Positions 1 to 7,126 of a stretch of DNA of 34,959 nucleotides are shown here, in pieces (position 1 is the first letter of the stretch; each line of letters starts with the position of its first letter). A program made the translations under genes and the position numbers. The stretch comes from Nocardia vaccinii NBRC 15922. GTDB taxonomy: Bacteria; Actinomycetota; Actinomycetes; Mycobacteriales; Mycobacteriaceae. The notes beneath the pieces are model-generated. The model saw nothing but the letters and a program-made list of their open reading frames with translations. It did not search any database and was not told the origin of the DNA. The stretch spans positions 1 through 34,959 of the forward strand of contig NZ_BDCC01000038.1 in NCBI RefSeq assembly GCF_001613305.1, given 5' to 3'.

Positions 1-51
1 ATTAGGGGGCGGCTTTCGGTGACCATCCTTCGGCTTCGCCCTGTCGTCGAG

Positions 52-636
52 TCAGCGTGAGTCGGTGTTCTGTGTGGGCCAACGGTCGATCCGGCCTGGT
101 GTGCGCACTTGGTGAGAGCAGGTATCGGCAACTATTTGGACTTCGAGCAATCGCGGTGCGGCACTGCCTGGTTCACGACCGCTGAGATACCAGCCGCCCA
201 CGATCAATGTGTCTCCGGCTACCGGCGCGTGGACCGCGAACCCGGTGATGACGAACTGGCCGTAGGGCTGCTGTTCGAAGCGGGCTTCGACGATGTCGCC
301 ATGTTCGATATTGGCGATGCACGCCGTTGGCGTCACTTGCGTGGGGAGATCGGCCGCTGGAGCGAGCGCGAACAAATCTGGCGCGGGTTTTGGTGTGCCG
401 GCGGTGGTGGTGTCCAGGAAGTGACCGGCTACCAGCAGACCGTCGGTAGCCCGAGAACGCACGACACGACCATGAATCATGAACGGCCCGTACAGATCGG
501 ATCGGAATGTCGCCTCGACCAGTTCACCGCCATCGAGGTCGGCCAGTATGGCCGTGAGGGCTCGTAGATTCCGGCTCCGCGCCAGGGTCAAGCTCGCGAC
601 CCTCGGGTCCTGCGGCAACTCAACGTCGTGACTCAT
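52..636 (-). CDS. Hypothetical protein with two tandem copies of one domain
   Basis: Unrecognised 194-residue protein, last gene of a three-gene operon. It contains an internal duplication: residues about 36-75 (GGELVEATFRSDLYGPFMI, then VRSRATDGLLVAGHFL) align with residues about 112-151 (HGDIVEARFEQQPYGQFVI, then VHAPVAGDTLIVGGWYL). The shared pattern is G-(D/E)-hVEA-F-x4-YG-F-hI followed by a second strand pair ending in a (V/G)GxxL turn, which suggests two small beta-rich domains. No signal peptide or membrane segment is visible. The ATG at 636 was chosen because it overlaps the stop of the exonuclease gene as ATGA; longer in-frame versions would read through the exonuclease. Function is unknown. 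Translational coupling to a nuclease suggests a partner or nucleic-acid/substrate-binding role, which is inference only. Confidence 0.7.
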   Translation of the reverse strand: MSHDVELPQDPRVASLTLARSRNLRALTAILADLDGGELVEATFRSDLYGPFMIHGRVVRSRATDGLLVAGHFLDTTTAGTPKPAPDLFALAPAADLPTQVTPTACIANIEHGDIVEARFEQQPYGQFVITGFAVHAPVAGDTLIVGGWYLSGREPGSAAPRLLEVQIVADTCSHQVRTPGRIDRWPTQNTDSR

Positions 637-1211
637 CGTCGAGCACCGCCGAGCCGCGACAGCCGAGTCCGGTTCGCCCGCGCCAATTCCGGGATTGTGC
701 GTGCCCCCGACACCGAAGCCAGCTTGATGGTGACGTCGGCCGCTGCCGCGGCATCCGCTCCGGCCTCGTGATGGTTGCTCAGGTTCACCCCAAGACTCCG
801 CGTGACGTGGTTGAGCTTGTAGCTCGGCAGCTGAAGCTGCTGCCGCGCCCAGATCAGCGCGCAGCCGTACTCCCACTCGGGCAGGCTCGCCCCACTGAAC
901 CGGCAGGCTCGTTCGACATTGCTCATATCGAATTTCGCGTTGTACGCGATGACCGGCAGATCGCCGACCAAGGTGTGGACCTCGCGCAGCCGATCTACGA
1001 ATTCGGGCTGGTCCGCGACCATCGTGGGCGTGATCCGGTGGATCTGCATATTGCGGACTCCGAACTCGCCCACCGCGGCGGGCGGCCGGCACAGCAGCGA
1101 CCGCGTCGTGACGCGAACACCGTTGTGTACGAGGGCAACTCCGATCGAGCAGATGCTTCCGTATGTCGGGTTCGCGGTCTCTACGTCGATCGCGGCGAAT
1201 GACAGGCTCAT
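633..1211 (-). CDS. DEDDh-family 3'-5' exonuclease (DnaQ-like)
   Basis: A 192-residue single-domain exonuclease of the RNase T/DnaQ superfamily. All three Exo motifs are present: Exo I AAIDVETAN (D9, E11), Exo II VIAYNAKFDMSNVE (D95), and Exo III HHEAGAD (H148 and D153, spaced H-x4-D as in DEDDh enzymes). It should remove nucleotides from 3' ends using two metal ions. It lacks the tau-binding tail and BRCT or UvrC additions seen in some family members, so replicative proofreading is not implied. Its start overlaps the upstream stop (ATGA at 1208-1211) and its stop overlaps the next start (ATGA at 633-636), giving a coupled operon of three. The operon lies beside a type I restriction operon and an upstream palindrome is shared with it, so a defence or DNA-processing role is plausible but unproven. 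Confidence 0.85.
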   Translation of the reverse strand: MSLSFAAIDVETANPTYGSICSIGVALVHNGVRVTTRSLLCRPPAAVGEFGVRNMQIHRITPTMVADQPEFVDRLREVHTLVGDLPVIAYNAKFDMSNVERACRFSGASLPEWEYGCALIWARQQLQLPSYKLNHVTRSLGVNLSNHHEAGADAAAAADVTIKLASVSGARTIPELARANRTRLSRLGGARR

Positions 1212-1759
1212 CGGGTTTTCTCCAGGGGTAGGGGGCGGGCGAGCGGCCCGCCGAGCGGAATGAGGTAGTCGCGTGCGATGCGCAGCGACTCGAAGTCGGC
1301 CCAGGATTGGGCCAGTTCTGCTATTTCGTAAGCGAGGTCGAGCGCGGATTGCGTCTTCTCGTTAACGGTGGTCGGTGCGACCACGCTGTGCGTGAGTGAT
1401 GGCCAGTCCGGCTGTACCAGAGGGTGTTTCACGGACGTGGCGTAGTCCGTGAACAACGCGACCGCCTGTCTGATTTCGTCCGCCGCTCGCTGTCTGGTCG
1501 CCGCAACGTCGACGAGGCAGGAAGTGACGACGTCCAGCTGGAGAACTGCGGTGTCGCCGCAGTACGCCCAGGGGCGGCCGTGAAGCACGGATCGCACGGT
1601 GTCCCCATCGGTGCGCGGCACCACCCACGCGCCGGTGAGGCGTGAAAATGACTGCGTCGCACCGATGTTGACGTGCCAGATGGACATCTCCTCCGCCGTG
1701 GCGTGCAGGACGGCTAGCGACGGTGTAAATGATTCGGGCACAGTTGTTTCGGGCAGCAT
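1208..1759 (-). CDS. Hypothetical protein, first gene of exonuclease operon
   Basis: A 183-residue soluble protein I do not recognise. The N-terminal half (from about FTPSLAVLHATAEEMSIWHV) looks beta-rich with Trp residues, and the C-terminal half (AATRQRAADEIRQAVALF onward) is helical. The start is set at ATG 1759. A 15-base longer version would use TTG at 1774, but the ATG has a GGAG about nine bases upstream. Its stop codon overlaps the exonuclease start as ATGA, so the two are probably made in fixed ratio. Two inverted repeats (1813-1840 and 1876-1891) lie upstream and could control the operon. No catalytic motif is visible. Confidence 0.65.
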   Translation of the reverse strand: MLPETTVPESFTPSLAVLHATAEEMSIWHVNIGATQSFSRLTGAWVVPRTDGDTVRSVLHGRPWAYCGDTAVLQLDVVTSCLVDVAATRQRAADEIRQAVALFTDYATSVKHPLVQPDWPSLTHSVVAPTTVNEKTQSALDLAYEIAELAQSWADFESLRIARDYLIPLGGPLARPLPLEKTR

Positions 1760-1812
1760 GGAGCTGCGCTCCAATCTTTGTGATCGGGAAGAGATGAGCG
1801 AATGGCTCGCAA

Positions 1813-1840
1813 TGAAGTAATCTGAGCGGCGGCTACTTCA
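1813..1840. promoter_or_regulatory. Inverted repeat upstream of exonuclease operon
   Basis: TGAAGTA (1813-1819) and TACTTCA (1834-1840) form a perfect 7-bp inverted repeat separated by 14 bases, 54-81 bases upstream of the ATG at 1759. The spacing suits a dimeric regulator binding on one face of the helix, but there is no independent support. Confidence 0.35.
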
Positions 1841-1875
1841 TCACACCTGCCGGGGGAGCGTCGAGAGCCGCTTCC

Positions 1876-1891
1876 GATAAGTGCTCTTATC
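1876..1891. promoter_or_regulatory. Palindromic operator candidate, copy 1 (GATAAG-N4-CTTATC)
   Basis: Perfect 6-bp arms GATAAG/CTTATC around TGCT, flanked by CC on the left and A on the right. The same arms and flanks recur at 2327-2342 with a different central tetramer, which is typical of a transcription-factor site. It lies about 117 bases upstream of the exonuclease operon start and just beyond the 3' end of the small gene at 1932-2252. Confidence 0.55.
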
Positions 1892-1931
1892 AGGTGTCAG
1901 GCTAACGAATTCCGCTTGGTGTCTTGGACTT

Positions 1932-2252
1932 TCAGTTCCGAGCCTTGTGCTCATGCGCTGGCGACCTACGTTCCTGGCTGGTCAGGTGCCAGCCCCCGCG
2001 GATCGGGCAGGCGTAGATCCGGCATTCCCGGCGGCGCGGGTTGCTGTGGTCGACCCCGGCCAAGGCCAGCTCGGCGTCGCGGTAGGCGAAGTAGGTGAGT
2101 TTCCCACAGTGGCATCGCGATACCCGGATCAGCGGCGGCAGCGATCGCAGATCGTTGCCGTGCTCGACGGTGAGTTCGCGGTGTCGACGCGCTTGACCGC
2201 CGCGCCGCGCGCTTGTGTAACAGCGCGGCCGTGGGTCTCGACGTGTGCTCAT
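1932..2252 (-). CDS. Small Cys/His-rich (zinc-ribbon-like) protein
   Basis: A 106-residue basic protein. The N-terminal third is rich in Arg. The core is CHCGKLTYFAYRDAELAL followed by HSNPRRRECRIYACPIRGGWH and then LTSQ. This resembles small actinobacterial and phage proteins in which paired Cys and a terminal CxxxxGWH segment form a putative zinc ribbon. The start at 2252 is supported by a strong ribosome site, GAGGAG five bases before the ATG. It sits alone between the exonuclease operon and the divergent restriction operon. A copy of the repeated palindrome lies about 75 bases upstream of its start (2327-2342), so that site could serve both directions. Such proteins are common on mobile or accessory DNA; function is unknown. 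Confidence 0.65.
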   Translation of the reverse strand: MSTRRDPRPRCYTSARRGGQARRHRELTVEHGNDLRSLPPLIRVSRCHCGKLTYFAYRDAELALAGVDHSNPRRRECRIYACPIRGGWHLTSQERRSPAHEHKARN

Positions 2253-2326
2253 GTGAACTCCTCGGCGGTAAGTAGTGATGGCTACAGCCTGGAGGTTTGT
2301 ATGTGATGATGACGAGGAGAATCACC

Positions 2327-2342
2327 GATAAGGCCGCTTATC
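2327..2342. promoter_or_regulatory. Palindromic operator candidate, copy 2 (GATAAG-N4-CTTATC)
   Basis: Perfect arms GATAAG/CTTATC around GCCG with the same CC/A flanks as the copy at 1876-1891. It lies nearly midway between the divergent starts at 2252 (minus) and 2420 (plus), about 75 bases from each, an ideal place to control both the small gene and the restriction operon. Confidence 0.6.
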
Positions 2343-2419
2343 ACTCATTTGGTCAATTAGCGACGCAGAGTGGCCGTACCGTCTGTGTCATCACGTTGTC
2401 TGAAGGATGGGAGGAAGGG

Positions 2420-4309
2420 ATGGACGAGTCGGAGCCGACGCTGTCGTTGCAGGACATCGCCGATCTCGCGCAGGTCAAGCGGCCGGTTGTCTCGACGTGG
2501 CGCAACCGCCCGTCGGTTCGCGGCGAGTTGATCCCGTTTCCGCCTCCGGTCCCGACCGCCGCCCGCGGGGAGCGTTTCCGTCGCGAAGACGTTCTCGAAT
2601 GGCTGGAACGAACGGGGCGCGGAAACAACGACGCGCACCGCCTGGATGCTCCGGGAATCACCGTCCCTGAAGGGGTTTCGCTGGACGACTTGGTGGCGCT
2701 GTTGTGCCTGCAGGTGTGTACCGGCAGCGAACTGGCCGGATCGACCAGCGAACAACGAATCGAGCTGGCTCGTGAAGCGGACCCGCACGATCACATGCTG
2801 GTTTCGGAGATAACCGGTCTCAGCGCGACGCCCGCAGTTCTGTCCTATATCGACGACCTGATCGAGTCCACGTTCGGACCGGCGGATGCACTGGAACGAC
2901 TGGAGGCAAGCCGAGCGGGCCGGAGTCTGGAGACTCGTGATCTCACGCCACAGGCTCTGTCGGTGTTCCGTGCGATCGTCCATACCTGCTTGAATTTTCC
3001 TGAACCTGGTGCCGCGCAACTTGTTTCATCGGGCGATACCCCTGACCTGGTGCTCGCTCTGGCAGATGACGAGATGTATCTGTCGGTCGTCGGTACGAGC
3101 GCGGAGGCGAGGCGGTTGCGCCGGCGGGCGACGATCCGGGGCACCGAGGTCGACAGCCTCACGGACTCACGTCGAGTGCGCCTGGCCTCGGTGGTCGGAG
3201 CGAAAACCGCGGAGGCGCTCGATCGTGTCGACGATGTGCTGATCGATCTGGAACCGGGTGAGCTGGCAGTCGTGATCGGGCCGTCCTCCGCGTTGTGCGA
3301 CAACCTGCGTGGTGATCTGGAGCAGAAGCGCGCGGCGACCTTGCGCGTGATCGGATTGGCGATGGCCTTGCGGTTGCCACGCGGTTGGTGGCGGGAAGCG
3401 CACCGCCAGGCACTCGGTGTATGGATCGCCGTGGGTGGCGCCAAGATCGAGCAGCCCCTCGTTGCGGATCTGGCTGCGCCGACCACCGGCGATCTCGAAA
3501 CCGATGCGCTGGCTGCGGATATCGTCGAGGCGCTGGCACGTACGCGGCACAGAGAACTCCGTTATGCGCGGGTGCACGATCGCTCAGCAATTCTGGCGGG
3601 CCATACCGTGGTTCCGCAGGGCATAGCCGCAGATCGACTGCGTACCTCCGACTCCCTGCAAGACATCGACCGAATCCACGCGGCAACACTTGTCACCAGC
3701 GAAATACCGGGCACGCTCGATGTCTTGGTTGTTCCTGCGGCAGGCGCGTTGAAGGTACGGAATCTGTCGCTCGGTCAGCTGGTGGAGCAGAAGATGTTGC
3801 GAGTACACCGGGGCAGCAGAATCGATGCGGCGCACGCTTCGCCAGGCTCGACGGTTCCGGTCCTGTCGGCCGACCACAGCAGCGACGGCGTTACGCTGGA
3901 TCCCCTGGATGCGGAGAAACACTACAGTCGAGCGGTGCGGACCCAACCGGGCGATGTGATCTTTATGGAGAAGCCGCCCCACGCTCGGGTGGACGAGGTC
4001 GGCGGTGTCCTGGTCGCCAGCCCTTCACGGGTGCTGCGCCCGAACCCCGAGTTCGGGATCGGTCCCCGGGCACTGGCCGCGCTGATCAACCGTCAGCCCG
4101 AGCATTGCCAGGAATGGAAGCAGTGGAATGTTCCGATGATCGATCGCGGCGAAGCGTCGTTGCTCGAGGATGTACTCGGTCGCGCCGAAGACTACGAGTC
4201 GGAGCTGCGGAAACGACTTAGTGCCTCGACGGATCTGTGCCGAGCCCTCATCGACGGCATTGCCGCGGGCACGGTGAGTCTGCACGCGCCGGAGAAGGTT
4301 TTGTCATGA
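2420..4309 (+). CDS. HTH protein resembling a catalytically dead N6-methylase/specificity fusion
   Basis: A 629-residue protein heading the type I restriction operon. Residues about 8-65 form a MerR/AlpA-type helix-turn-helix (LSLQDIADLAQVKRPVVSTW, then a wing ending FRREDVLEWL). The middle has the tail of an N6-adenine methylase fold: residues about 275-330 read ELAVVIGPSSALCDNLRGD then LRLPRGWWREAHRQALGVWI, the part that normally follows the NPPY motif. No SAM-binding (D/F)xxxG(S/T)G motif or NPP(F/Y) is present; the equivalent position reads VLIDLEPGE. Residues about 500-629 resemble an HsdS half: PGDVIFMEKPP, a target-recognition-like segment, then a helix with LRKRLSASTDLCRALIDGI. Start ATG 2420 has GGAGGAAGGG just upstream. 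The stop overlaps hsdM (ATGA). It may be a regulator or an extra specificity subunit; this assignment is inferential. Confidence 0.65.
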   Translation: MDESEPTLSLQDIADLAQVKRPVVSTWRNRPSVRGELIPFPPPVPTAARGERFRREDVLEWLERTGRGNNDAHRLDAPGITVPEGVSLDDLVALLCLQVCTGSELAGSTSEQRIELAREADPHDHMLVSEITGLSATPAVLSYIDDLIESTFGPADALERLEASRAGRSLETRDLTPQALSVFRAIVHTCLNFPEPGAAQLVSSGDTPDLVLALADDEMYLSVVGTSAEARRLRRRATIRGTEVDSLTDSRRVRLASVVGAKTAEALDRVDDVLIDLEPGELAVVIGPSSALCDNLRGDLEQKRAATLRVIGLAMALRLPRGWWREAHRQALGVWIAVGGAKIEQPLVADLAAPTTGDLETDALAADIVEALARTRHRELRYARVHDRSAILAGHTVVPQGIAADRLRTSDSLQDIDRIHAATLVTSEIPGTLDVLVVPAAGALKVRNLSLGQLVEQKMLRVHRGSRIDAAHASPGSTVPVLSADHSSDGVTLDPLDAEKHYSRAVRTQPGDVIFMEKPPHARVDEVGGVLVASPSRVLRPNPEFGIGPRALAALINRQPEHCQEWKQWNVPMIDRGEASLLEDVLGRAEDYESELRKRLSASTDLCRALIDGIAAGTVSLHAPEKVLS

Positions 4310-5964
4310 CAGAGGAAAGGAGCCCCCGGGTGCCCCCGAGGAAAAGGCAGTCGACGAAGGACAACACGGCCCCGTCGACGATGAAGGAGTTGAAGGACAC
4401 GCTGTGGAAGGCGGCCGACAAACTCCGCGGTTCGCTGTCCGCGAACCAGTACAAGGACGTCATCCTCGGTCTGGTGTTCCTGAAGTACGTATCCGACGCC
4501 TACGACGAACGCCGGGAACAGATCCGCGCGGGCCTGGTCGAGGAAGGCTGGGACGACGAGCAGATCGAGCAGGTGATCGACGATCCGGAGGAGTACCAGG
4601 GGTACGGGGTGTTCCTGGTGCCGGAGGCCGCCCGCTGGAAGTTCCTCGCGGACAACGCGAAAGGACTTGTCGACGCGAGCGGTTCGCTCACCAAGACCAT
4701 CGGTCAGCTGATCGACGAGGCCATGGACGCGGTGATGCACGAGAACGAGTCGCTGCGTGGGACTCTGCCTCGGCTCTACAACAAGGACAACATCGATCAG
4801 CGACGGCTCGGTGAGCTGATCGATCTGTTCAACAGTGCGCGGTTCAGCCGGCAAGGTGAACACAAGGCCCGTGACCTCATGGGTGAGGTGTACGAGTACT
4901 TCCTCGGCAATTTCGCTCGCGCGGAGGGCAAGCGGGGCGGAGAGTTCTTCACCCCGCCCAGCGTCGTCAAGACCATCGTCGAGATGCTCGAACCGACGAA
5001 GGGGCGAATCTACGACCCTTGCTGTGGTTCCGGCGGCATGTTCGTGCAGTCGGAGAAGTTCATCTGGGACCACAACGGTGATCCACACGACATCGCCATC
5101 TATGGTCAGGAGGCCATCGAGGAAACCTGGCGTATGGCCAAGATGAACCTCGCCATCCATGGCATCGACAATAAGGGACTGGGGGCTCGCTGGGGCGACA
5201 CTTTCGCTCGTGACCAACATGCCGGTGTGCAGATGGATTACGTCATGACGAATCCGCCCTTCAACATCAAGGACTGGACGCGTAACACGGACGATACTCG
5301 GTGGGAGTATGGGGTACCGCCGGCCAATAATGCCAACTTTGCCTGGATACAGCATGTTATTTCCAAACTGGGTCCGCAGGGGCAAGCGGGCGTGGTGATG
5401 GCGAACGGCTCGATGTCGTCGAATTCCAACGGCGAGGGAGAGATTCGGGCTCGACTCGTGGAGGCGGATCTCGTGTCCTGCATGATCGCCATGCCCACCC
5501 AATTGTTCCGCTCAACAGGGATCCCAGTGTGCGTGTGGTTCTTCGCCAGAGATAAGTCTGCCGGGAGGTTCGGGGCCGTGGACCGGCGGGGTGAGGTGCT
5601 GTTCGTCGACGCCCGCGAATTAGGGTACATGGTAGACCGGGCCGAACGGGCACTCAGCGATGAGGACATCGTGCGCATCGCCGACACGTATCACGTATGG
5701 CGTGGGACGGATTCGGCAGCGCGGAAGGGGTTGAGCTATGAGGACGTGCCCGGATTCTGTAAGTCGGTGACTGTTGAGGAAATCAAGGCGGCAGCATACA
5801 CGCTGGTCCCGGGTCGTTTTGTTGGTTCGGTCGAAGGTGAAGTTGATAATGAACCCCTCGAAGATAAAATTCAGCGCCTCACGAACGAGCTATATACCGC
5901 ATTCGACGAGTCCGCGCGTCTGGACAGGATTGTGCGAGACCAACTGGAGCTCCTAAATGGCTGA
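4306..5964 (+). CDS. hsdM: Type I restriction-modification system, methyltransferase subunit HsdM
   Basis: A 552-residue N6-adenine DNA methyltransferase. The N-terminal HsdM helical domain (about 25-175) begins MKELKDTLWKAADKLRGSLS, and the catalytic domain follows with GGEFFTPPSVVKTIVE, SAM-binding motif DPCCGSGGMF (about 237-246) and the target-adenine motif NPPFN (about 316-320). It pairs with HsdS to methylate the recognition site and with HsdR for cleavage. The start is set at ATG 4306, which overlaps the stop of the HTH gene as ATGA; upstream in-frame codons would lie inside that gene. The 3' end overlaps hsdS by 8 bases. All catalytic motifs are intact, so the methylase is expected to be active. 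Confidence 0.95.
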   Translation: MTEERSPRVPPRKRQSTKDNTAPSTMKELKDTLWKAADKLRGSLSANQYKDVILGLVFLKYVSDAYDERREQIRAGLVEEGWDDEQIEQVIDDPEEYQGYGVFLVPEAARWKFLADNAKGLVDASGSLTKTIGQLIDEAMDAVMHENESLRGTLPRLYNKDNIDQRRLGELIDLFNSARFSRQGEHKARDLMGEVYEYFLGNFARAEGKRGGEFFTPPSVVKTIVEMLEPTKGRIYDPCCGSGGMFVQSEKFIWDHNGDPHDIAIYGQEAIEETWRMAKMNLAIHGIDNKGLGARWGDTFARDQHAGVQMDYVMTNPPFNIKDWTRNTDDTRWEYGVPPANNANFAWIQHVISKLGPQGQAGVVMANGSMSSNSNGEGEIRARLVEADLVSCMIAMPTQLFRSTGIPVCVWFFARDKSAGRFGAVDRRGEVLFVDARELGYMVDRAERALSDEDIVRIADTYHVWRGTDSAARKGLSYEDVPGFCKSVTVEEIKAAAYTLVPGRFVGSVEGEVDNEPLEDKIQRLTNELYTAFDESARLDRIVRDQLELLNG

Positions 5965-7126
5965 TATTTCGATGGTTCCTCTGATCGAGCTCTGTGATGC
6001 TAAAAGGGGGATTACTTACGGAATTGTTAAAGTCGGTGATTACATTGAGGGCGGCGTTCCGGTAATTCGGGGTGGTGATATTCGGAACAATCGCATTGTA
6101 TTCAACGACGAAAAGCGGGTTACCGAAGAGGTAAGTAACCAATATAGCCGAACGATTCTTGTGGGGGGCGAGATTGTCATAAATTTGATTTCCGAACCTG
6201 GTTATAGCGCCTTGGTTCCGATGGAAATGGCTGGCTTCAACGTGTCGCGTGACGTTGCGACAGTTGCGCTTAACGGCGTCGCAAACCATGAATATGTCAA
6301 CTGGTACTTGAAGTCCCCGGCTGCCATCGACTGGCTCGCTGCTCGGTTGAGCGGGAGCGTTACGCAGAAGATCAATCTGAGTAGCCTCAGGGAGTTGCCA
6401 GTTTGTCTACCGACCAGGTCGGAACAAGATGCGATAGCGGAGGTGTTGGGAGTGCTCGACGACAAGATTGCCGCCAACGACACGGTAACACAAAAGTCAG
6501 ATGAGTTAGCCAATGCATTGTGGCTGAATGCGCTCGATGAGAGTGAGCAGGTGCCTCTCTCTTCTTTGGCTCGGTTCGTGAACGGTAAAGCATTCACGAA
6601 GGATGCATCCGGATCCGGGCGCGTCGTCATCAGAATCGCTGAACTGAATTCTGGCATCGGCGGGTCTACTGTTTACAACGACATCGAGGTTCATGACGAC
6701 CACGTAGCCAGGCCTGGCGATCTGCTGTTTGCATGGTCAGGGTCCTTGACCGTTGCGAGATGGTTCCATCCCGAGGCAATTATCAACCAACACATCTTCA
6801 AGGTTATGCCCGTAACTGGTCGCCCATTGTGGATGGTTAATCAAGCTGTGCTCTCGATGCTGGCTGCGTTTAAAGCTATTGCGGCAGATAAGGCTACGAC
6901 GATGGGGCACATTCAACGACGCCATTTGGACGAGTTGGCAGCAATTCCGTCTCCCCGTAATGTCAAGGGTATCGACGAACTGATGACGGGCTTGTGGAAT
7001 CGTGCTCTAGCCGCTGAGGTGGAAAATCTGCAACTCGCCCAAACCCGCGACGAACTCCTCCCTCTCCTGATGTCCGGAAAGCTTCGCGTCAAAGACGCCG
7101 AGCAGATAGTGGAAAAGATTGCCTGA
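5957..7126 (+). CDS. hsdS: Type I restriction-modification system, specificity subunit HsdS
   Basis: A 389-residue DNA-recognition subunit with two target-recognition domains. TRD1 spans about residues 1-155 and ends in the conserved INLSSLRELPVCLPTRSEQD, followed by a helix (VLGVLDDKIAANDTVTQKSD). TRD2 spans about 195-340 and ends DELAAIPSP, followed by the second helix with LAQTRDELLPLLMSGKLRV. The gene overlaps hsdM by 8 bases and its TGA shares one base with the hsdR ATG (TGATG). Base composition is visibly AT-richer than in hsdM and hsdR, most strongly in TRD1 (about 5960-6300) with AATTGTTAAAGTCGG-type runs. This fits exchange of recognition domains by recombination. The recognition sequence cannot be read from the protein. 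Confidence 0.93.
   Translation: MADISMVPLIELCDAKRGITYGIVKVGDYIEGGVPVIRGGDIRNNRIVFNDEKRVTEEVSNQYSRTILVGGEIVINLISEPGYSALVPMEMAGFNVSRDVATVALNGVANHEYVNWYLKSPAAIDWLAARLSGSVTQKINLSSLRELPVCLPTRSEQDAIAEVLGVLDDKIAANDTVTQKSDELANALWLNALDESEQVPLSSLARFVNGKAFTKDASGSGRVVIRIAELNSGIGGSTVYNDIEVHDDHVARPGDLLFAWSGSLTVARWFHPEAIINQHIFKVMPVTGRPLWMVNQAVLSMLAAFKAIAADKATTMGHIQRRHLDELAAIPSPRNVKGIDELMTGLWNRALAAEVENLQLAQTRDELLPLLMSGKLRVKDAEQIVEKIA

Noticed and set aside
109..567. Plus-strand open frame opposite the duplicated-domain gene
   Set aside because: It mirrors the minus-strand gene, lacks a ribosome site and family similarity, and the minus strand has ATGA coupling and an internal duplication that show the true frame.
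1881..2306. Plus-strand frame across the small Cys/His gene
   Set aside because: The minus-strand gene has a GAGGAG ribosome site and a recognisable Cys/His pattern; the plus frame has neither.
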